Source: Bacteroidota bacterium (GTDB lineage: Bacteria > Bacteroidota > Rhodothermia > Rhodothermales > UBA10348). From it: a DNA stretch of 64,000 nucleotides. The DNA lies in the NCBI GenBank assembly GCA_029262855.1, contig JAJCYP010000050.1, forward strand, positions 1 through 64,000. Reading direction: 5' to 3'. Below, one piece after another: positions 9,577-19,880 of the stretch (its first letter is position 1; the number at the start of each line of letters is the position of its first letter). The translations under genes were made by a program, and so were the position numbers. The notes under the pieces are model-generated. The model was not told where the DNA came from, searched no databases, and saw only the letters and a list, made by a program, of their open reading frames with translations.

Positions 9577-12043
9577 GCGCGGCGGCGAGCGTGGCTCCGA
9601 TTCCAACCACGGCCAGTGACCCGATGCTGTTCAGCCCGGGATGGAAGCTCAGGAGCAGCCCCCCAAACCCAACCATCGTGGTCAGCGAACCCATGGTGAC
9701 ATGCTCGCCGGTTGAGCGGAGAACTCGCCGAATGGAGCCGGGCCCCAACTCGCGGTAGCGGCTCACCAGGTGAACCCCCGCGTCGTTTCCAATCCCCAGC
9801 ACTGCGGGAAGGACAATCAGATTGTAGAAATTCAGCTTGAGACCCAGGACCTCGACCAGCATCAGCATCCAGAGGATTCCGACAATGAGTGGCAGCAGTG
9901 CCAATGCGGCATAGCGAATGCTCCCGAAGGTCAGCCACATGAGGAGAACGACCATGAACAGCGTGGCAAGCACCATCCAGGGAGCCTCACGCTGCATGAG
10001 CTTGAGCATGTCGGCAGCCACCAGCGAACTGGAACCCGCGTGATAGACCGAGCCCTCCTCCGTCTCGATACGTCCTACGTCTTCCGAGAAGGCAATCGAC
10101 TGGCGCCCGTCCGAGAGGCCAACCGATGGGTAGATGATGACGAAATTGCCCAGCTCCCCGGTCTTGGATGTGAAACGCTCCACGAGGAACTGCGGCACTT
10201 CAGAGAGCGAGATAGGGCGATCGGTGCCGGCGGCGCGGCGCAGTCGCTGCATGTCCTCTGAATCATCCTCCTGAAGGAAGGAATCCTGAAGAGTCAGCCG
10301 GACACGGGCCAATCGACCCAGGCGCCTTCGCTGGGCAGCGGGCGACTGCGGAAATCTCTCCTGGAGGGTTTCGACCCGATCGATGGTCGGCGACAGCGAA
10401 TCGGCCAGCATGTGCGCCTTCAGCGCCGCGACTACCGGCGCAACCTCCGAGCTGTCGTCCAGCACTACATAGGCCGGGTTACGATTGCGTCCGTCGTTGT
10501 ACACCCGCCGCATCACGTCGGCCCTGGCGTTGTACGCCTCGTAGGTCGGCTCCAACTCGCCGAACCGATACTCGAAGCCCACCCGACCCAGAGCGAGGAC
10601 GGCCACGGCAATGGCCACCACGGAAAGGGCCAGGATGGTCCTGGCTCCACGAATCGAGGAGCGTACCCGGACCGCGGCGGGCTCTCGCAGTCCAGGGTCA
10701 AGGCCGCTGTCGAAATTCAGGAGTCGGAAACGCTCAAAGAGAACGAGTAGCGCCGGCATGACCAGCATCATGGCCAAGAGCGCGAACAGGATTCCGCTGC
10801 CGGCCATCGCCCCGAACTGGCTGAATCCCCGAAAATCTGCGACGACCAGAATCAGGAGTGCGGCGGCCGTGCTGACGGCGCCGACGGCAATCGCCATACC
10901 GGTGGAGACAAACGTGGTCTCGGCGGCCTCTGCGGGTGCGTGTCCATCCGCGCGTTCTTCCGAGTACCGCGCGTAGAAGTGAATTCCAAAGTCGATGCCC
11001 AATCCAAACAGCACCAGACCCAAGGTCGACGTCATCAGGTTCAGGGACCCGAACAGGACGCTTGCCAGGCCAAACGTCCACGAGAGGCTCATTGCGAGGG
11101 GAATCCCGATAACCAGCGCGAGTACCGGGGTCCGAAGCAAGAGACCCACCAAAAGGTGGGGACGAAACGAGCCGCCGGAGCGCGCTCGGTACGACTTGTA
11201 CGAGAAGTAGGCCAGCACCAGAAGCAGTACGGCCAACGCGCCGGCGCCAAACGATCCGATGACGTCCCGCTGGATGGTCTCCACCTCGATCATGCTGCGC
11301 TGCAGGCGTCCGGCCAGTACCACCTCCATGTCGCCGTGGTACCCCGCGGGATCGAGTTCGTCCACGAGGGCCTGGAGATCCACATACAGCGCTCGCGTCA
11401 CGCTGATGTTCGTCTGCGACCCGGATGGGTAGAATTTGAGCACCATGGTGGTGCTGTCATCCGACACGGGAAAGTCCTTGGCTACGATGCTGTCGTAGAT
11501 CTCTTCCAGTTCCTGGGCCACCGAGTCCGGCTCCTCCTCCTCGTCATCCAGATCAAAGAAGAACGGATTCGCCTCCAGACGGGAGTCTTCAATCTTGCCG
11601 GCCAGCCAGAACTCGAGCAGGTCCAGTTCCGCTTCGGTGGCGAAATAGAGGGCGTTCGACTTCAGGAATTCCGTATCCGAGCGGTAGTCGACATGGGTCA
11701 GATAGGGCTCTCCCGTCTGCGGGTTGGTTATCGCCAGGGCTCGCGGAATCAACGCCTCGGCGAACGCCCGATTGGCGGCGAACGACGGGCTGACGATTCC
11801 GACCGACGCCTCAGATTCTCCGCCGACGGTATCCCTGAGGCGCTCGAGCGCGACCTTGCTCGGGTAGTCGTCCGGAATCAGGTTGGCGATGTCCGTGTCT
11901 ATGCGCAGACTGCGCGCAGACATGACAGCAGCGGCCGACAGAAGCAACGCCAGCACGATAACCGTCACCGGGTGGGCAACGACGGCGCGAATGACCGGCC
12001 GCAGGCGCTCAAACGCCCGAACCATGGGACCGGGTTGACTCAT
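9524..12043 (-). CDS. RND superfamily (MMPL-type) exporter
   Basis: An 839-residue inner-membrane protein with the duplicated RND layout. There is an initial helix at about 28-48, a large extracytoplasmic loop (including an acidic stretch around DLDDEEEEPD), and a bundle of helices with LGLVLFGLGIDFGIHFYARY. A second helix follows with its own large loop, then a final bundle with VLGIGNDAGVHLVSRY. Those GxDxxxH-type motifs are the proton-relay region of MMPL/HpnN-like transporters, which move lipids or hydrophobic compounds. The ATG at 12043 (MSQPGP) fits best; the frame's earlier start adds an unconserved leader. Cargo is unknown; the neighbouring glycosyltransferases hint at lipids. Confidence 0.85.
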   Translation of the reverse strand: MSQPGPMVRAFERLRPVIRAVVAHPVTVIVLALLLSAAAVMSARSLRIDTDIANLIPDDYPSKVALERLRDTVGGESEASVGIVSPSFAANRAFAEALIPRALAITNPQTGEPYLTHVDYRSDTEFLKSNALYFATEAELDLLEFWLAGKIEDSRLEANPFFFDLDDEEEEPDSVAQELEEIYDSIVAKDFPVSDDSTTMVLKFYPSGSQTNISVTRALYVDLQALVDELDPAGYHGDMEVVLAGRLQRSMIEVETIQRDVIGSFGAGALAVLLLVLAYFSYKSYRARSGGSFRPHLLVGLLLRTPVLALVIGIPLAMSLSWTFGLASVLFGSLNLMTSTLGLVLFGLGIDFGIHFYARYSEERADGHAPAEAAETTFVSTGMAIAVGAVSTAAALLILVVADFRGFSQFGAMAGSGILFALLAMMLVMPALLVLFERFRLLNFDSGLDPGLREPAAVRVRSSIRGARTILALSVVAIAVAVLALGRVGFEYRFGELEPTYEAYNARADVMRRVYNDGRNRNPAYVVLDDSSEVAPVVAALKAHMLADSLSPTIDRVETLQERFPQSPAAQRRRLGRLARVRLTLQDSFLQEDDSEDMQRLRRAAGTDRPISLSEVPQFLVERFTSKTGELGNFVIIYPSVGLSDGRQSIAFSEDVGRIETEEGSVYHAGSSSLVAADMLKLMQREAPWMVLATLFMVVLLMWLTFGSIRYAALALLPLIVGILWMLMLVEVLGLKLNFYNLIVLPAVLGIGNDAGVHLVSRYRELGPGSIRRVLRSTGEHVTMGSLTTMVGFGGLLLSFHPGLNSIGSLAVVGIGATLAAALIFLPALLSYLESRDAL

Positions 12044-12186
12044 TTTGGATCGCCCATCAGTGTTTCCGAAAGCCCCCCAACCCTGAACGATAGGCATTGG
12101 TGCCTGCAGCGGGTTGATTTGTCTTTCTTAACTTGCGCCATTCGCGTGCGGCTGCCCCCCGGACCTGCGCCACCAGCCTTTACCCT

Positions 12187-12615
12187 ATGAATGACAATAC
12201 CTACGACGCCCTGGAAGTCGGACAGACTTTCACCATCGATCGCCACATCACCGCGGAGGATGTTCAGACGTTCGCGGATGTAACCGGGGACGATAATCCT
12301 CTTCACGTCGACGAAGCCTTCGCGGCCGGAACACGCTTTGGCAAGCCCATTGCCCACGGTGTCCTGCTCCTGGGCATCATCTCGAAAGTGCTTGGCCGCG
12401 ATTTCCCGGGACCCGGGAGCATCGCTGTCTCGATCTCTTCCAAGTTCCTGCGACCCGTTCCGGTTGGCTCCACCATCACGGTCGAGGTCCGGGTGGCCGA
12501 GAAGCTGGAGAAGTACCGACACATCAAGATGAAGGTCTACGTCTACATGGGCAAGAAAATGTCGCTCGCAGGGGAGGCGACCTTGATCCCGCCGCCCCCT
12601 CCGGAAGAAGGCTGA
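12187..12615 (+). CDS. MaoC-like hot-dog hydratase
   Basis: A 142-residue hot-dog fold protein of the MaoC/(R)-specific enoyl-CoA hydratase family, which adds water across 2-enoyl-CoA thioesters. The hydratase signature GDDNPLHVDEAFA (residues 34-46) supplies the usual catalytic Asp and His, followed by FGKPIAHGVLLLG. The ATG at 12187 gives the typical short N-terminus. The C-terminus ends in a run of five prolines. The gene stands alone between two minus-strand genes, so its pathway cannot be inferred from context. Confidence 0.88.
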   Translation: MNDNTYDALEVGQTFTIDRHITAEDVQTFADVTGDDNPLHVDEAFAAGTRFGKPIAHGVLLLGIISKVLGRDFPGPGSIAVSISSKFLRPVPVGSTITVEVRVAEKLEKYRHIKMKVYVYMGKKMSLAGEATLIPPPPPEEG

Positions 12616-12664
12616 ATTTCGCTGCCGTTCGCGAGCAAGGTGCCCGTCCACCAGTGCCTGCCGG

Positions 12665-14182
12665 TCAGTTGATGAGTTTAACCGTGCGGCCGGCCGGAAT
12701 CTGATCGTTCAGTTCGACCTGGTTCAGAATGGCCAATTCCTGAGCCGAGAACCCTGCGGCTCCGTTCGCGGGGACGAGCGATTGAAACGTGGTGGTGCGC
12801 GCCACGGGTCGCACCTGAATATGGGCAGGTTGGACATTCAGTATGGCCGGATCCCGCAGTGGGGCGAAGCCCTGCATGGCCCGGATGAAGCCCGACTCCC
12901 GCTGACTGTAGTTGGCCTGCGCGGCCAGGCCGAGGAATGCGTACACCTGGTTGTTGTACTGCACGAAGTGCGCACGGGCTCGCGTGGTATTCCCTTGGCC
13001 GTCAGCCGCATCCACGATGACGAACTGGGCCGGCAGCCCGTAGGCACTGCCCAATCCCGACTGAACCACAACGATTCCATCCTGAGCCGCAAACCGCTCG
13101 GCGGCCTCGCGCGCCGTGGACACGCCGGACTCAAGATAGAATCGGATTGCAGAAGCCTGGTCGCTGGCGATCATCACGACCTGTGCGCGCTGATTGATCA
13201 ACTGGTATCCCTCAGGTACCGGAAACTGAAAGGCCAGCCCCGGATGGTAGAACACCCCGTCCTGGGTGAACCCGTTGCGCGGGTCTTCGCCTGCGATCAT
13301 GCCGTCGAGGCGTGCGAGGTACTCCGCGCGCTCGACCTTGCCGACCCCGTGGCTCTGCTCCCACTCGGCCGCCATGCGGTGAATCGTGGCCTCCCGCTCC
13401 CCGGGATCCGGGTGCGTAGACATGAAGGATGGGATCGAGCCCCCTGAGTTTTCACTCATTCGCTTCAGGGAGCGGAAAAATTCTGCCGCCTCATCCACGG
13501 CATACCCGGCCTGAGCGCTGTATTTCAATCCAAGGTCATCCGACTCCCGCTCGTCGTCACGGCCATAAGAGAGGAAGGCGAGCTGGGCCACCTGGCTTCC
13601 GCCTTGCAGGATGGAGGATGCCGCATCACCCCCCAGCAATACCTGTCCGCCAACCGCGCCCCCCAGAAGGAGCGCTTGGCCGAAGGTCTGGGTTGCCGCG
13701 CGGATGGAGGAGTGACGGCCCACAACGTGCCCAATTTCGTGGCCCACTACTACCGCCAACTGCGCCTCGTTTTCGAGGTGTGCCATCAGCCCGCGCGTCA
13801 CGTAGACGAATCCACCCGGAAGGGCGAAGGCATTGACCACCGGGCTGTCCAGTAGTCGAAAGTAGAACGGTGTCTGGCGTACCTCGGCGGGGGCACTTGG
13901 CCCGCGCGCCTCACTGTACTGAACGAGCTCCTGACCGAGCTGATCGACGTAGTTCGCCAGGGCCGGGTTGTCATATAGACCGTACTCGGCAATGATGGCG
14001 GCATCATTCTCCTGACCGAGCTGGACCTCCTGGGCCCACGTATATCCATAGGCCCGCGTCCGGCCAGTCACCAGACTCTTGTCGGTGGTCACGCAGCCTG
14101 TCAATTCCAGGACCCCCGTGATAAGGATGAGAATTACCATGGCCTGGCGCGCGGCCGCGCGGAGTGACAATGTCTGAATCAT
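12665..14182 (-). CDS. M48-family metalloprotease lipoprotein
   Basis: A 505-residue periplasmic zinc protease anchored as a lipoprotein: a hydrophobic signal ends in lipobox LTGC (27-30). The peptidase M48 domain has the zinc motif HEIGH (148-152) and a likely third ligand, Glu213, in the segment RDDERESDDLG. Members resemble BepA/LoiP, which handle outer-membrane protein quality control. A C-terminal region of about 200 residues ends in a short LysM-like segment (FQSLVPANG through IPAGRTVKLIN). recF ends 17 bases upstream on the same strand. Confidence 0.92.
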   Translation of the reverse strand: MIQTLSLRAAARQAMVILILITGVLELTGCVTTDKSLVTGRTRAYGYTWAQEVQLGQENDAAIIAEYGLYDNPALANYVDQLGQELVQYSEARGPSAPAEVRQTPFYFRLLDSPVVNAFALPGGFVYVTRGLMAHLENEAQLAVVVGHEIGHVVGRHSSIRAATQTFGQALLLGGAVGGQVLLGGDAASSILQGGSQVAQLAFLSYGRDDERESDDLGLKYSAQAGYAVDEAAEFFRSLKRMSENSGGSIPSFMSTHPDPGEREATIHRMAAEWEQSHGVGKVERAEYLARLDGMIAGEDPRNGFTQDGVFYHPGLAFQFPVPEGYQLINQRAQVVMIASDQASAIRFYLESGVSTAREAAERFAAQDGIVVVQSGLGSAYGLPAQFVIVDAADGQGNTTRARAHFVQYNNQVYAFLGLAAQANYSQRESGFIRAMQGFAPLRDPAILNVQPAHIQVRPVARTTTFQSLVPANGAAGFSAQELAILNQVELNDQIPAGRTVKLIN

Positions 14183-14199
14183 TTGGATCGGGCGCTTAC

Positions 14200-15336
14200 T
14201 TATTGGGCGACGGGCAATTTTTCCGTCCGGGTTTTGACGTCGATGGCGCTTGTGGAGGTCCCGTCGAATGGTAGAACCTCTGCAAATACGTCGTGGCGGG
14301 CGGCAGTTACCAGGGTCTGACCGACAGCCTCGCCTGCCAGCAGGTCAGAAATGGTGGCCATCCGTTCCGGATCCAGCGTGTCGAAGACGTCATCCAGCAG
14401 GAGCAGTGGGCGCTCGCCAAGCCGCTCCTTCAGGTAGAAATACTGCGCGAGTTTGAGGCCCATTACAAATGTGCGGTGCTGACCCTGCGATGCATAGCGT
14501 CGCACCAGCAACTCGTCCAGGCTAAAAATCAGGTCGTCGCGATGGGGCCCGATCAGGGTGACGCCCCGCTGGCACTCATCCCCGAAACGGCGGGCCAGCA
14601 AGTCCGTGTAGGAAAGCTGCAGCGTCTCCTCGGTCACTTCCGTAGCGTCCGGGACAAACGTTCTGTACGCGATTGAGGGGCGCTCTGTGGTCTCGGCCAT
14701 GAGGGCATAGGCGCTGTCCAGATGCCGGCAGAATTCGCTGACGAACCGCGCTCGCCGCACGACCAGGCGGCTGCCATGTCTCGTGAGGGCTTCGTCATAG
14801 GAGGCGAGCATCTCGCGGCGCATCCCGGCCCGCCTGGCCAGCAGCTCGTTCCGCTGTTTGAGCACCCTGCGATACGCTACCAACGCGGAGAGGTAGGCCG
14901 GCGAGGCCTGGCACAGCAGGGTATCGAGAAAGCGGCGGCGTTCGTCCGGACCCTCCTCGGTCAGCCTGTGGTCCGAGGGCGCAAGCACCACGATGGGAAA
15001 GCGTCCAACCACGTCGATGAGCCGTTCCAGTGGAGAGCCGTTCACGAACAGTCGCTTCGGATTCCCCAGTACATAGATGAAGCGAATCTTCTCCTCGCCC
15101 CGCCGGTCCGTGTGGACCTCGGCATCAATCTGCATCCGGCCGGCGCCCATCTGAAGCGCGTACCGGTCCGAGCTCACCAGGAAACTCTTGGCCAGGCAGG
15201 TGTAGTGAACCGCCTCGAGAATGTTCGTCTTGCCCGCGCCATTGGGTCCATGCAGGAGATTGACACCCGGCGTAAACGCGTAGGTCGAATCCGTGTGTGA
15301 CCGAAGTCCCTGAATGTGAAGTGACCGAATCTCCAT
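14200..15336 (-). CDS. recF: DNA replication and repair protein RecF
   Basis: SMC-like ATPase that with RecO and RecR loads RecA at gaps. The 378-residue product starts with the family's MEIRSLHIQGLRSH. It has Walker A GPNGAGKT (30-37), the ABC-like signature region around GQHRTFVMGLKLAQ, and Walker B LLLLDDVFDTLD. In many bacteria recF lies in the dnaA-dnaN-recF cluster; here neither dnaA nor dnaN is adjacent. It is divergent from murQ, with 74 bases between the starts. Confidence 0.96.
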   Translation of the reverse strand: MEIRSLHIQGLRSHTDSTYAFTPGVNLLHGPNGAGKTNILEAVHYTCLAKSFLVSSDRYALQMGAGRMQIDAEVHTDRRGEEKIRFIYVLGNPKRLFVNGSPLERLIDVVGRFPIVVLAPSDHRLTEEGPDERRRFLDTLLCQASPAYLSALVAYRRVLKQRNELLARRAGMRREMLASYDEALTRHGSRLVVRRARFVSEFCRHLDSAYALMAETTERPSIAYRTFVPDATEVTEETLQLSYTDLLARRFGDECQRGVTLIGPHRDDLIFSLDELLVRRYASQGQHRTFVMGLKLAQYFYLKERLGERPLLLLDDVFDTLDPERMATISDLLAGEAVGQTLVTAARHDVFAEVLPFDGTSTSAIDVKTRTEKLPVAQ

Positions 15337-15410
15337 TGACGCGCAGTAGATGACGGAGAACGCGATGCGAGTCGATTCGTTCGGAGGATCTCAACCCGAA
15401 CCGACCCACC

Positions 15411-16352
15411 ATGGATGATAACGCCCGCCTTTTCGCCGAACTCAAAGACCTGGCGACGGAGCAGCGAAATCCGGCCTCCGAGGGCCTCGACGCCCTCGAC
15501 ACAGCCGGCATCCTCGAGGTCATCAATCAGGAGGATCGGCGAGTGGCTGAGGCCGTGGGTACACAACTCCCCTACATCACCCAGGCAGTGGACCTGATCG
15601 TGGCGGCCTTCCAGAAAGGCGGACGCCTGATTTATGTCGGGGCAGGGACCTCCGGCAGACTCGGTATCCTGGATGCCTCCGAGTGTCCGCCTACCTATGG
15701 AACGCCGCCGGAAATGGTTCAGGGGCTGATCGCGGGTGGCCTCGAGGCGGTTTTCCGTTCCCAGGAGGGCGCCGAGGACCGAAGGGAAGATGGCGAGCGC
15801 GACTTGCTGGCGATTGACCTGAGTCCGGATGATGTCGTCTGCGGGATCGCAGCCAGCCGTCGCACTCCCTATGTGGTGGGCGCCGTGGAGTTCGCCCGGT
15901 CCCTGGGCTGCGCGACGCTCTTCATTACGTGCACGCCCCGCTCAAATTTCAACATTCCCGTCGACGTCGCCATCTGCCCAGTTGTCGGTCCTGAAGTCAT
16001 CATGGGGTCCACACGCATGAAGAGTGGGACGGCCCAGAAGTTGGTGCTCAACATGTTGACCACGGCCTCAATGGTGCGTATCGGAAAGGTCTACGAGAAC
16101 ATGATGGTGGACCTCCAGATGACCAGCAAGAAGCTGGTCGAACGTTCCAAGCGGACCGTCATGCAGGTAACCGGATTGGACTACGAAGCCGCCTCGGCTG
16201 TCCTGGCTCAGACGGGGGGACACGTCAAGACCGCGCTCGTGATGGTGTTGGCCGAAGTGGATCTAGCGGAGGCAATCCGTAGACTGGAGGCCGCGAGCGG
16301 CTTCGTCAGGCCGGCCGTGAATGGGACCCCCTACAGTCTACGGGAGGGTTGA
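15411..16352 (+). CDS. murQ: N-acetylmuramic acid 6-phosphate etherase
   Basis: Cleaves the lactyl ether of MurNAc 6-phosphate to GlcNAc 6-phosphate and D-lactate in peptidoglycan recycling. The 313-residue protein has an SIS sugar-isomerase fold with YVGAGTSGRLGILDASECPPT near 74-94, the GLIAGG segment, and the family segment GPEVIMGSTRMKSGTAQK. Length is typical. No other amino-sugar recycling gene is adjacent. It is followed after 101 bases by mfd on the same strand. Confidence 0.96.
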   Translation: MDDNARLFAELKDLATEQRNPASEGLDALDTAGILEVINQEDRRVAEAVGTQLPYITQAVDLIVAAFQKGGRLIYVGAGTSGRLGILDASECPPTYGTPPEMVQGLIAGGLEAVFRSQEGAEDRREDGERDLLAIDLSPDDVVCGIAASRRTPYVVGAVEFARSLGCATLFITCTPRSNFNIPVDVAICPVVGPEVIMGSTRMKSGTAQKLVLNMLTTASMVRIGKVYENMMVDLQMTSKKLVERSKRTVMQVTGLDYEAASAVLAQTGGHVKTALVMVLAEVDLAEAIRRLEAASGFVRPAVNGTPYSLREG

Positions 16353-16453
16353 TGGTGTCCGGGGTAGTGGTTGTCCAGCAGTGGGTGTCCCGCAGTGGGC
16401 TTCCCGGGCAGTGCTCCCGGCTCGTTGGCATCTGAAAAACGCATCTGACTCCA

Positions 16454-19400
16454 GTGTCGCTTAGAACCGCATATGACCGTATTCGCGAGTCGGCCGCTGC
16501 CGGGCGACTCGCCGCCTGGGGACGAGGCGATGCCGGCGACGGGACCCTTGAGATCCGTACCGCGGCCGGCTCCTCGGTGGCGTTCCTTCTGTCCCATCTG
16601 GTTGAATCCGGCAAGAGCCTTCTGTGCCTCCTTCCGGATCATGACCAGGCCGCCTACCTTCAAAGCGACTTCCAGCAGATACTGAAGGGAGATGAGCGGG
16701 TTCAGCTGTTGCCGCCGTCGGACCATCGACCGTTCGACCCCGAGCACGTAGCCGACCCGGCGCCGGCCATTCAACGAGCCGATGTTCTGGAGCAACTGCT
16801 TGGGGGATGGGAAGGAGTCGTTGTATCCGGGATAGAGGCCTTCCTGGAGAAGGTGCCGGCCTCCGAGTCGCTGGCCGAGTCTACCATCACGCTGACGACG
16901 GGAGACAACGCGCCTCCCCAGGCGCTGATTGAGAAACTGGTCTCCAGCGGATTCGACCATGTAGAGTTTGTCGAACAACCGGGCGAGTTGGCGCTCCGGG
17001 GTGGCATCCTGGACGTTTTTCCATTTGTGGGCGATTACCCGATTCGGCTTGAGTACTTCGGCGATGAGGTGGACTCGATCCGGGAGTTTGACATCCATAC
17101 CCAACGGTCGGTGAGTCGTCTGTCGCAGGCCAGGTTGGTACCGAATCTTGACGCTTCCACCACGGGCAACCGAAGCCCCGTCTCGGACTACCTGCCGGAT
17201 GATCTGATTCTGGTCCTGTTCGACCCGGCAGAGATCCAGGAGAAGGCCTTGGCGCTGGCCAAGGAATGGGCCGACGACTTCGCCGCATCAGGCGGCGAGG
17301 AAGCACCCCCTCCTCCCGGTTTCTGGTACCTGGAGACGGGTGAACTGGAGGGCACGCTGGCTTTGTACAGACGCATTTTGACGGGCTCGTTTCTCGGTGA
17401 GGGGGGAGAGACCTCGGTCGAGCTGGGAGCCACGCCACAGCCGATCTTCAACGGCGCGTTGAGCGAGCTCAGAAAGCAGCTGGCCCGAAACCGTCGCGCG
17501 GGCCTGCATACGACGATTGTCTGCGACTCTCGCGGACAGGAATCGCGCCTGAAGGAGTTGCTGGAGGATGATCTCGAGGCCATGGGGGTGGAACTGACTG
17601 TCGAGAGTCTGCATGCGGGTTTTGAGATACCCGAATTGGACCTGGCACTCTACACCGACCACCAGATCTTCAACCGGTATCACCGCCCCACGGCCAGGAA
17701 GGCCAAGGCCCGATATGGAGGCATCAGTCTTCGGGAATTGCACCAGCTCATCCCGGGCGATTTCGTCGTGCATATCGACTACGGCATCGGGCGGTTTGCG
17801 GGGATGGAGCAGATCGAGGTGCGCGGCCGCCAGCAGGAATCGGTTCGCCTGATCTACCACAACGGCGATGTTCTCTTTGTGAACGTCAATGCCCTTCACA
17901 AGCTGCACAAATACAAGGGCAAGGAGGGTCATCAGCCGCAGCTCACCAAGCTCGGCTCGGGGCAGTGGGAGAAGAAGAAGGCCAGGGCCAAGAGTCGGGT
18001 CAAGGACATTGCCCGGGATTTGATCAAGCTCTACGCCAAGCGAAAGGCGTCTCAGGGCTACGCGTTTTCACCCGACAGCATCTGGCAGCGTGAGCTCGAA
18101 GCCAACTTCGAATTCGAAGACACTCCTGACCAGGGCTCTGCCGCGCAGGCCGTGAAGGAGGACATGGAAGACGAGCAGCCCATGGATCGCCTTGTGTGCG
18201 GCGACGTGGGGTTTGGCAAGACCGAGGTGGCCGTACGGGCGGCCTTCAAGGCCGTTCAGGATGGGAAGCAGGTCGCGGTACTTGTTCCAACGACTATTCT
18301 CGCCGCACAGCACGAGCGGACGTTTCTGCGCAGGCTCAAGCAGTTTCCGGTTCGCGTGGCCCAACTCTCCCGGTTCCGCTCCGCGGCTGAGCAGAAAGTG
18401 GTCCTCGCGGATCTTGCCGCGGGCAAGGTGGACATCGTAGTGGGCACCCATCGACTCATCTCCAAGGACGTCAAGTTCAAGGATCTTGGTCTGCTCATCG
18501 TCGATGAGGAGCAGCGCTTTGGCGTGGGCGCGAAGGAGAAGCTTCGGGAGATGCGCGTGAGTGTCGACACGCTTACGCTGACGGCCACGCCCATCCCCCG
18601 GACCCTGCAGTTCTCTCTGATGGGTGCGCGGGACCTCTCGATCATCGCCACTGCGCCTCCGAACAGACAGCCGATTATCACCGAGATTCACACCTTCAGC
18701 AAGGACCTCATTCGGGATGCCATCCTGCACGAAGTCAGTCGGCAGGGACAGGTGTTCTTCATTCACAACCGCGTCCAGTCTATCTATGAGGTGTCGGATA
18801 TGCTCCGGGCCATCATACCGGATATCCGGGTCGTTGTCGGCCACGGGCAGATGAAGGGCCCCGAGCTGGAGCGGGTGATGCGGCAGTTCATCGAGAAGAA
18901 GGCGGACGTGCTCGTGTCGACCAGTATCATCGAGAACGGTCTCGACATTGCCAATGCCAACACCATCATCATCGATCGCGCCAATCATTTTGGCCTCGCC
19001 GAACTTCACCAGCTGCGAGGGCGAGTCGGACGGTCTGACCGGAAGGCATTCTGCTATCTGCTGGTCCCGTCCATCCACGGCCTCACCCGGGAGGCCCGGC
19101 AGCGCCTGCAAGCGGTCGAAGAGCTCTCGGAGCTGGGCTCCGGTTTTCAGATTGCGATGCGCGATCTGGATATCCGGGGGGCGGGCAACCTGCTCGGGGC
19201 CGAGCAATCCGGCATCATCGAGGACGTTGGCTTCGAGACCTACCATCGCATTCTTGACGAGGCCGTCGCGGAATTGCGTCACGACGAGTTCGGCGAGCTA
19301 TTTGACGAAAAGCAGGCGCCCCGAGCCGGTGAAACGACGGTCGAGGTCGACCTGGATGCCTTTATACCCGAGGCCTATTTGCCGAACCGGGTTGAGCGTC

Positions 19401-19801
19401 TCAACATTTATCGGCGCATCGCCGAGGCGTCGGATGAAGACGCGTTGTCGGGCATTCTGGCTGAGTTGGAGGACCGGTTTGGGCCCATCTCCGACCCCAT
19501 TCAGGGCTTGTTCGACTCTGCGCTTCTCAAGCTTATCGGCGAGCGCATTCGACTACCGCGGGTGGTCTTCAAGAATCGCCGACTGTTCCTGGGTATCCCC
19601 GGTGACAAGGAGGATCCGTACTTCTTCGAGCATGTTTTTCAGCCGTTGCTTGCGGAGCTGAACGGCATCGGCAACCGGGTGGCCCCGAAGGAGAGCAAGT
19701 CCGGCAAGTTGAGAGCCATCATCCAGGACGTGACTGATCTCGATACGGCCACCGCCCTCCTGCGGAGTCTGGCGAAAAGCGTGAGCGTGGCCGAAACGTA
19801 G
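16454..19801 (+). CDS. mfd: transcription-repair coupling factor
   Basis: ATP-dependent translocase that removes RNA polymerase stalled at lesions and recruits UvrA. The 1115-residue product has the UvrB-like N-terminal region and a CarD-type polymerase-interaction domain (GDFVVHIDYGIGRFAGMEQIE). The RecG-like translocase has Walker A GDVGFGKTE near 582, DEEQRFG near 683 and TATPIPRTLQ, followed by a TRCF C-terminal domain. The start is GTG at 16454, which leaves a short but plausible N-terminus. Size and domain order are normal. Confidence 0.98.
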   Translation: MSLRTAYDRIRESAAAGRLAAWGRGDAGDGTLEIRTAAGSSVAFLLSHLVESGKSLLCLLPDHDQAAYLQSDFQQILKGDERVQLLPPSDHRPFDPEHVADPAPAIQRADVLEQLLGGWEGVVVSGIEAFLEKVPASESLAESTITLTTGDNAPPQALIEKLVSSGFDHVEFVEQPGELALRGGILDVFPFVGDYPIRLEYFGDEVDSIREFDIHTQRSVSRLSQARLVPNLDASTTGNRSPVSDYLPDDLILVLFDPAEIQEKALALAKEWADDFAASGGEEAPPPPGFWYLETGELEGTLALYRRILTGSFLGEGGETSVELGATPQPIFNGALSELRKQLARNRRAGLHTTIVCDSRGQESRLKELLEDDLEAMGVELTVESLHAGFEIPELDLALYTDHQIFNRYHRPTARKAKARYGGISLRELHQLIPGDFVVHIDYGIGRFAGMEQIEVRGRQQESVRLIYHNGDVLFVNVNALHKLHKYKGKEGHQPQLTKLGSGQWEKKKARAKSRVKDIARDLIKLYAKRKASQGYAFSPDSIWQRELEANFEFEDTPDQGSAAQAVKEDMEDEQPMDRLVCGDVGFGKTEVAVRAAFKAVQDGKQVAVLVPTTILAAQHERTFLRRLKQFPVRVAQLSRFRSAAEQKVVLADLAAGKVDIVVGTHRLISKDVKFKDLGLLIVDEEQRFGVGAKEKLREMRVSVDTLTLTATPIPRTLQFSLMGARDLSIIATAPPNRQPIITEIHTFSKDLIRDAILHEVSRQGQVFFIHNRVQSIYEVSDMLRAIIPDIRVVVGHGQMKGPELERVMRQFIEKKADVLVSTSIIENGLDIANANTIIIDRANHFGLAELHQLRGRVGRSDRKAFCYLLVPSIHGLTREARQRLQAVEELSELGSGFQIAMRDLDIRGAGNLLGAEQSGIIEDVGFETYHRILDEAVAELRHDEFGELFDEKQAPRAGETTVEVDLDAFIPEAYLPNRVERLNIYRRIAEASDEDALSGILAELEDRFGPISDPIQGLFDSALLKLIGERIRLPRVVFKNRRLFLGIPGDKEDPYFFEHVFQPLLAELNGIGNRVAPKESKSGKLRAIIQDVTDLDTATALLRSLAKSVSVAET

Positions 19802-19880
19802 TCTAGAGGCGCGCGGTCTTTTTGGCGAGGGCGGCCTTGGCGCTCCCGGCCGCGCGCACGGCCTGCCCACCCGGCCTGAC

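Noticed and set aside
19802-19880. GC-rich repeats after mfd as a terminator
   Set aside because: Complementary GCGCGC segments are about 35 bases apart with no clean stem or T run; too weak to annotate.
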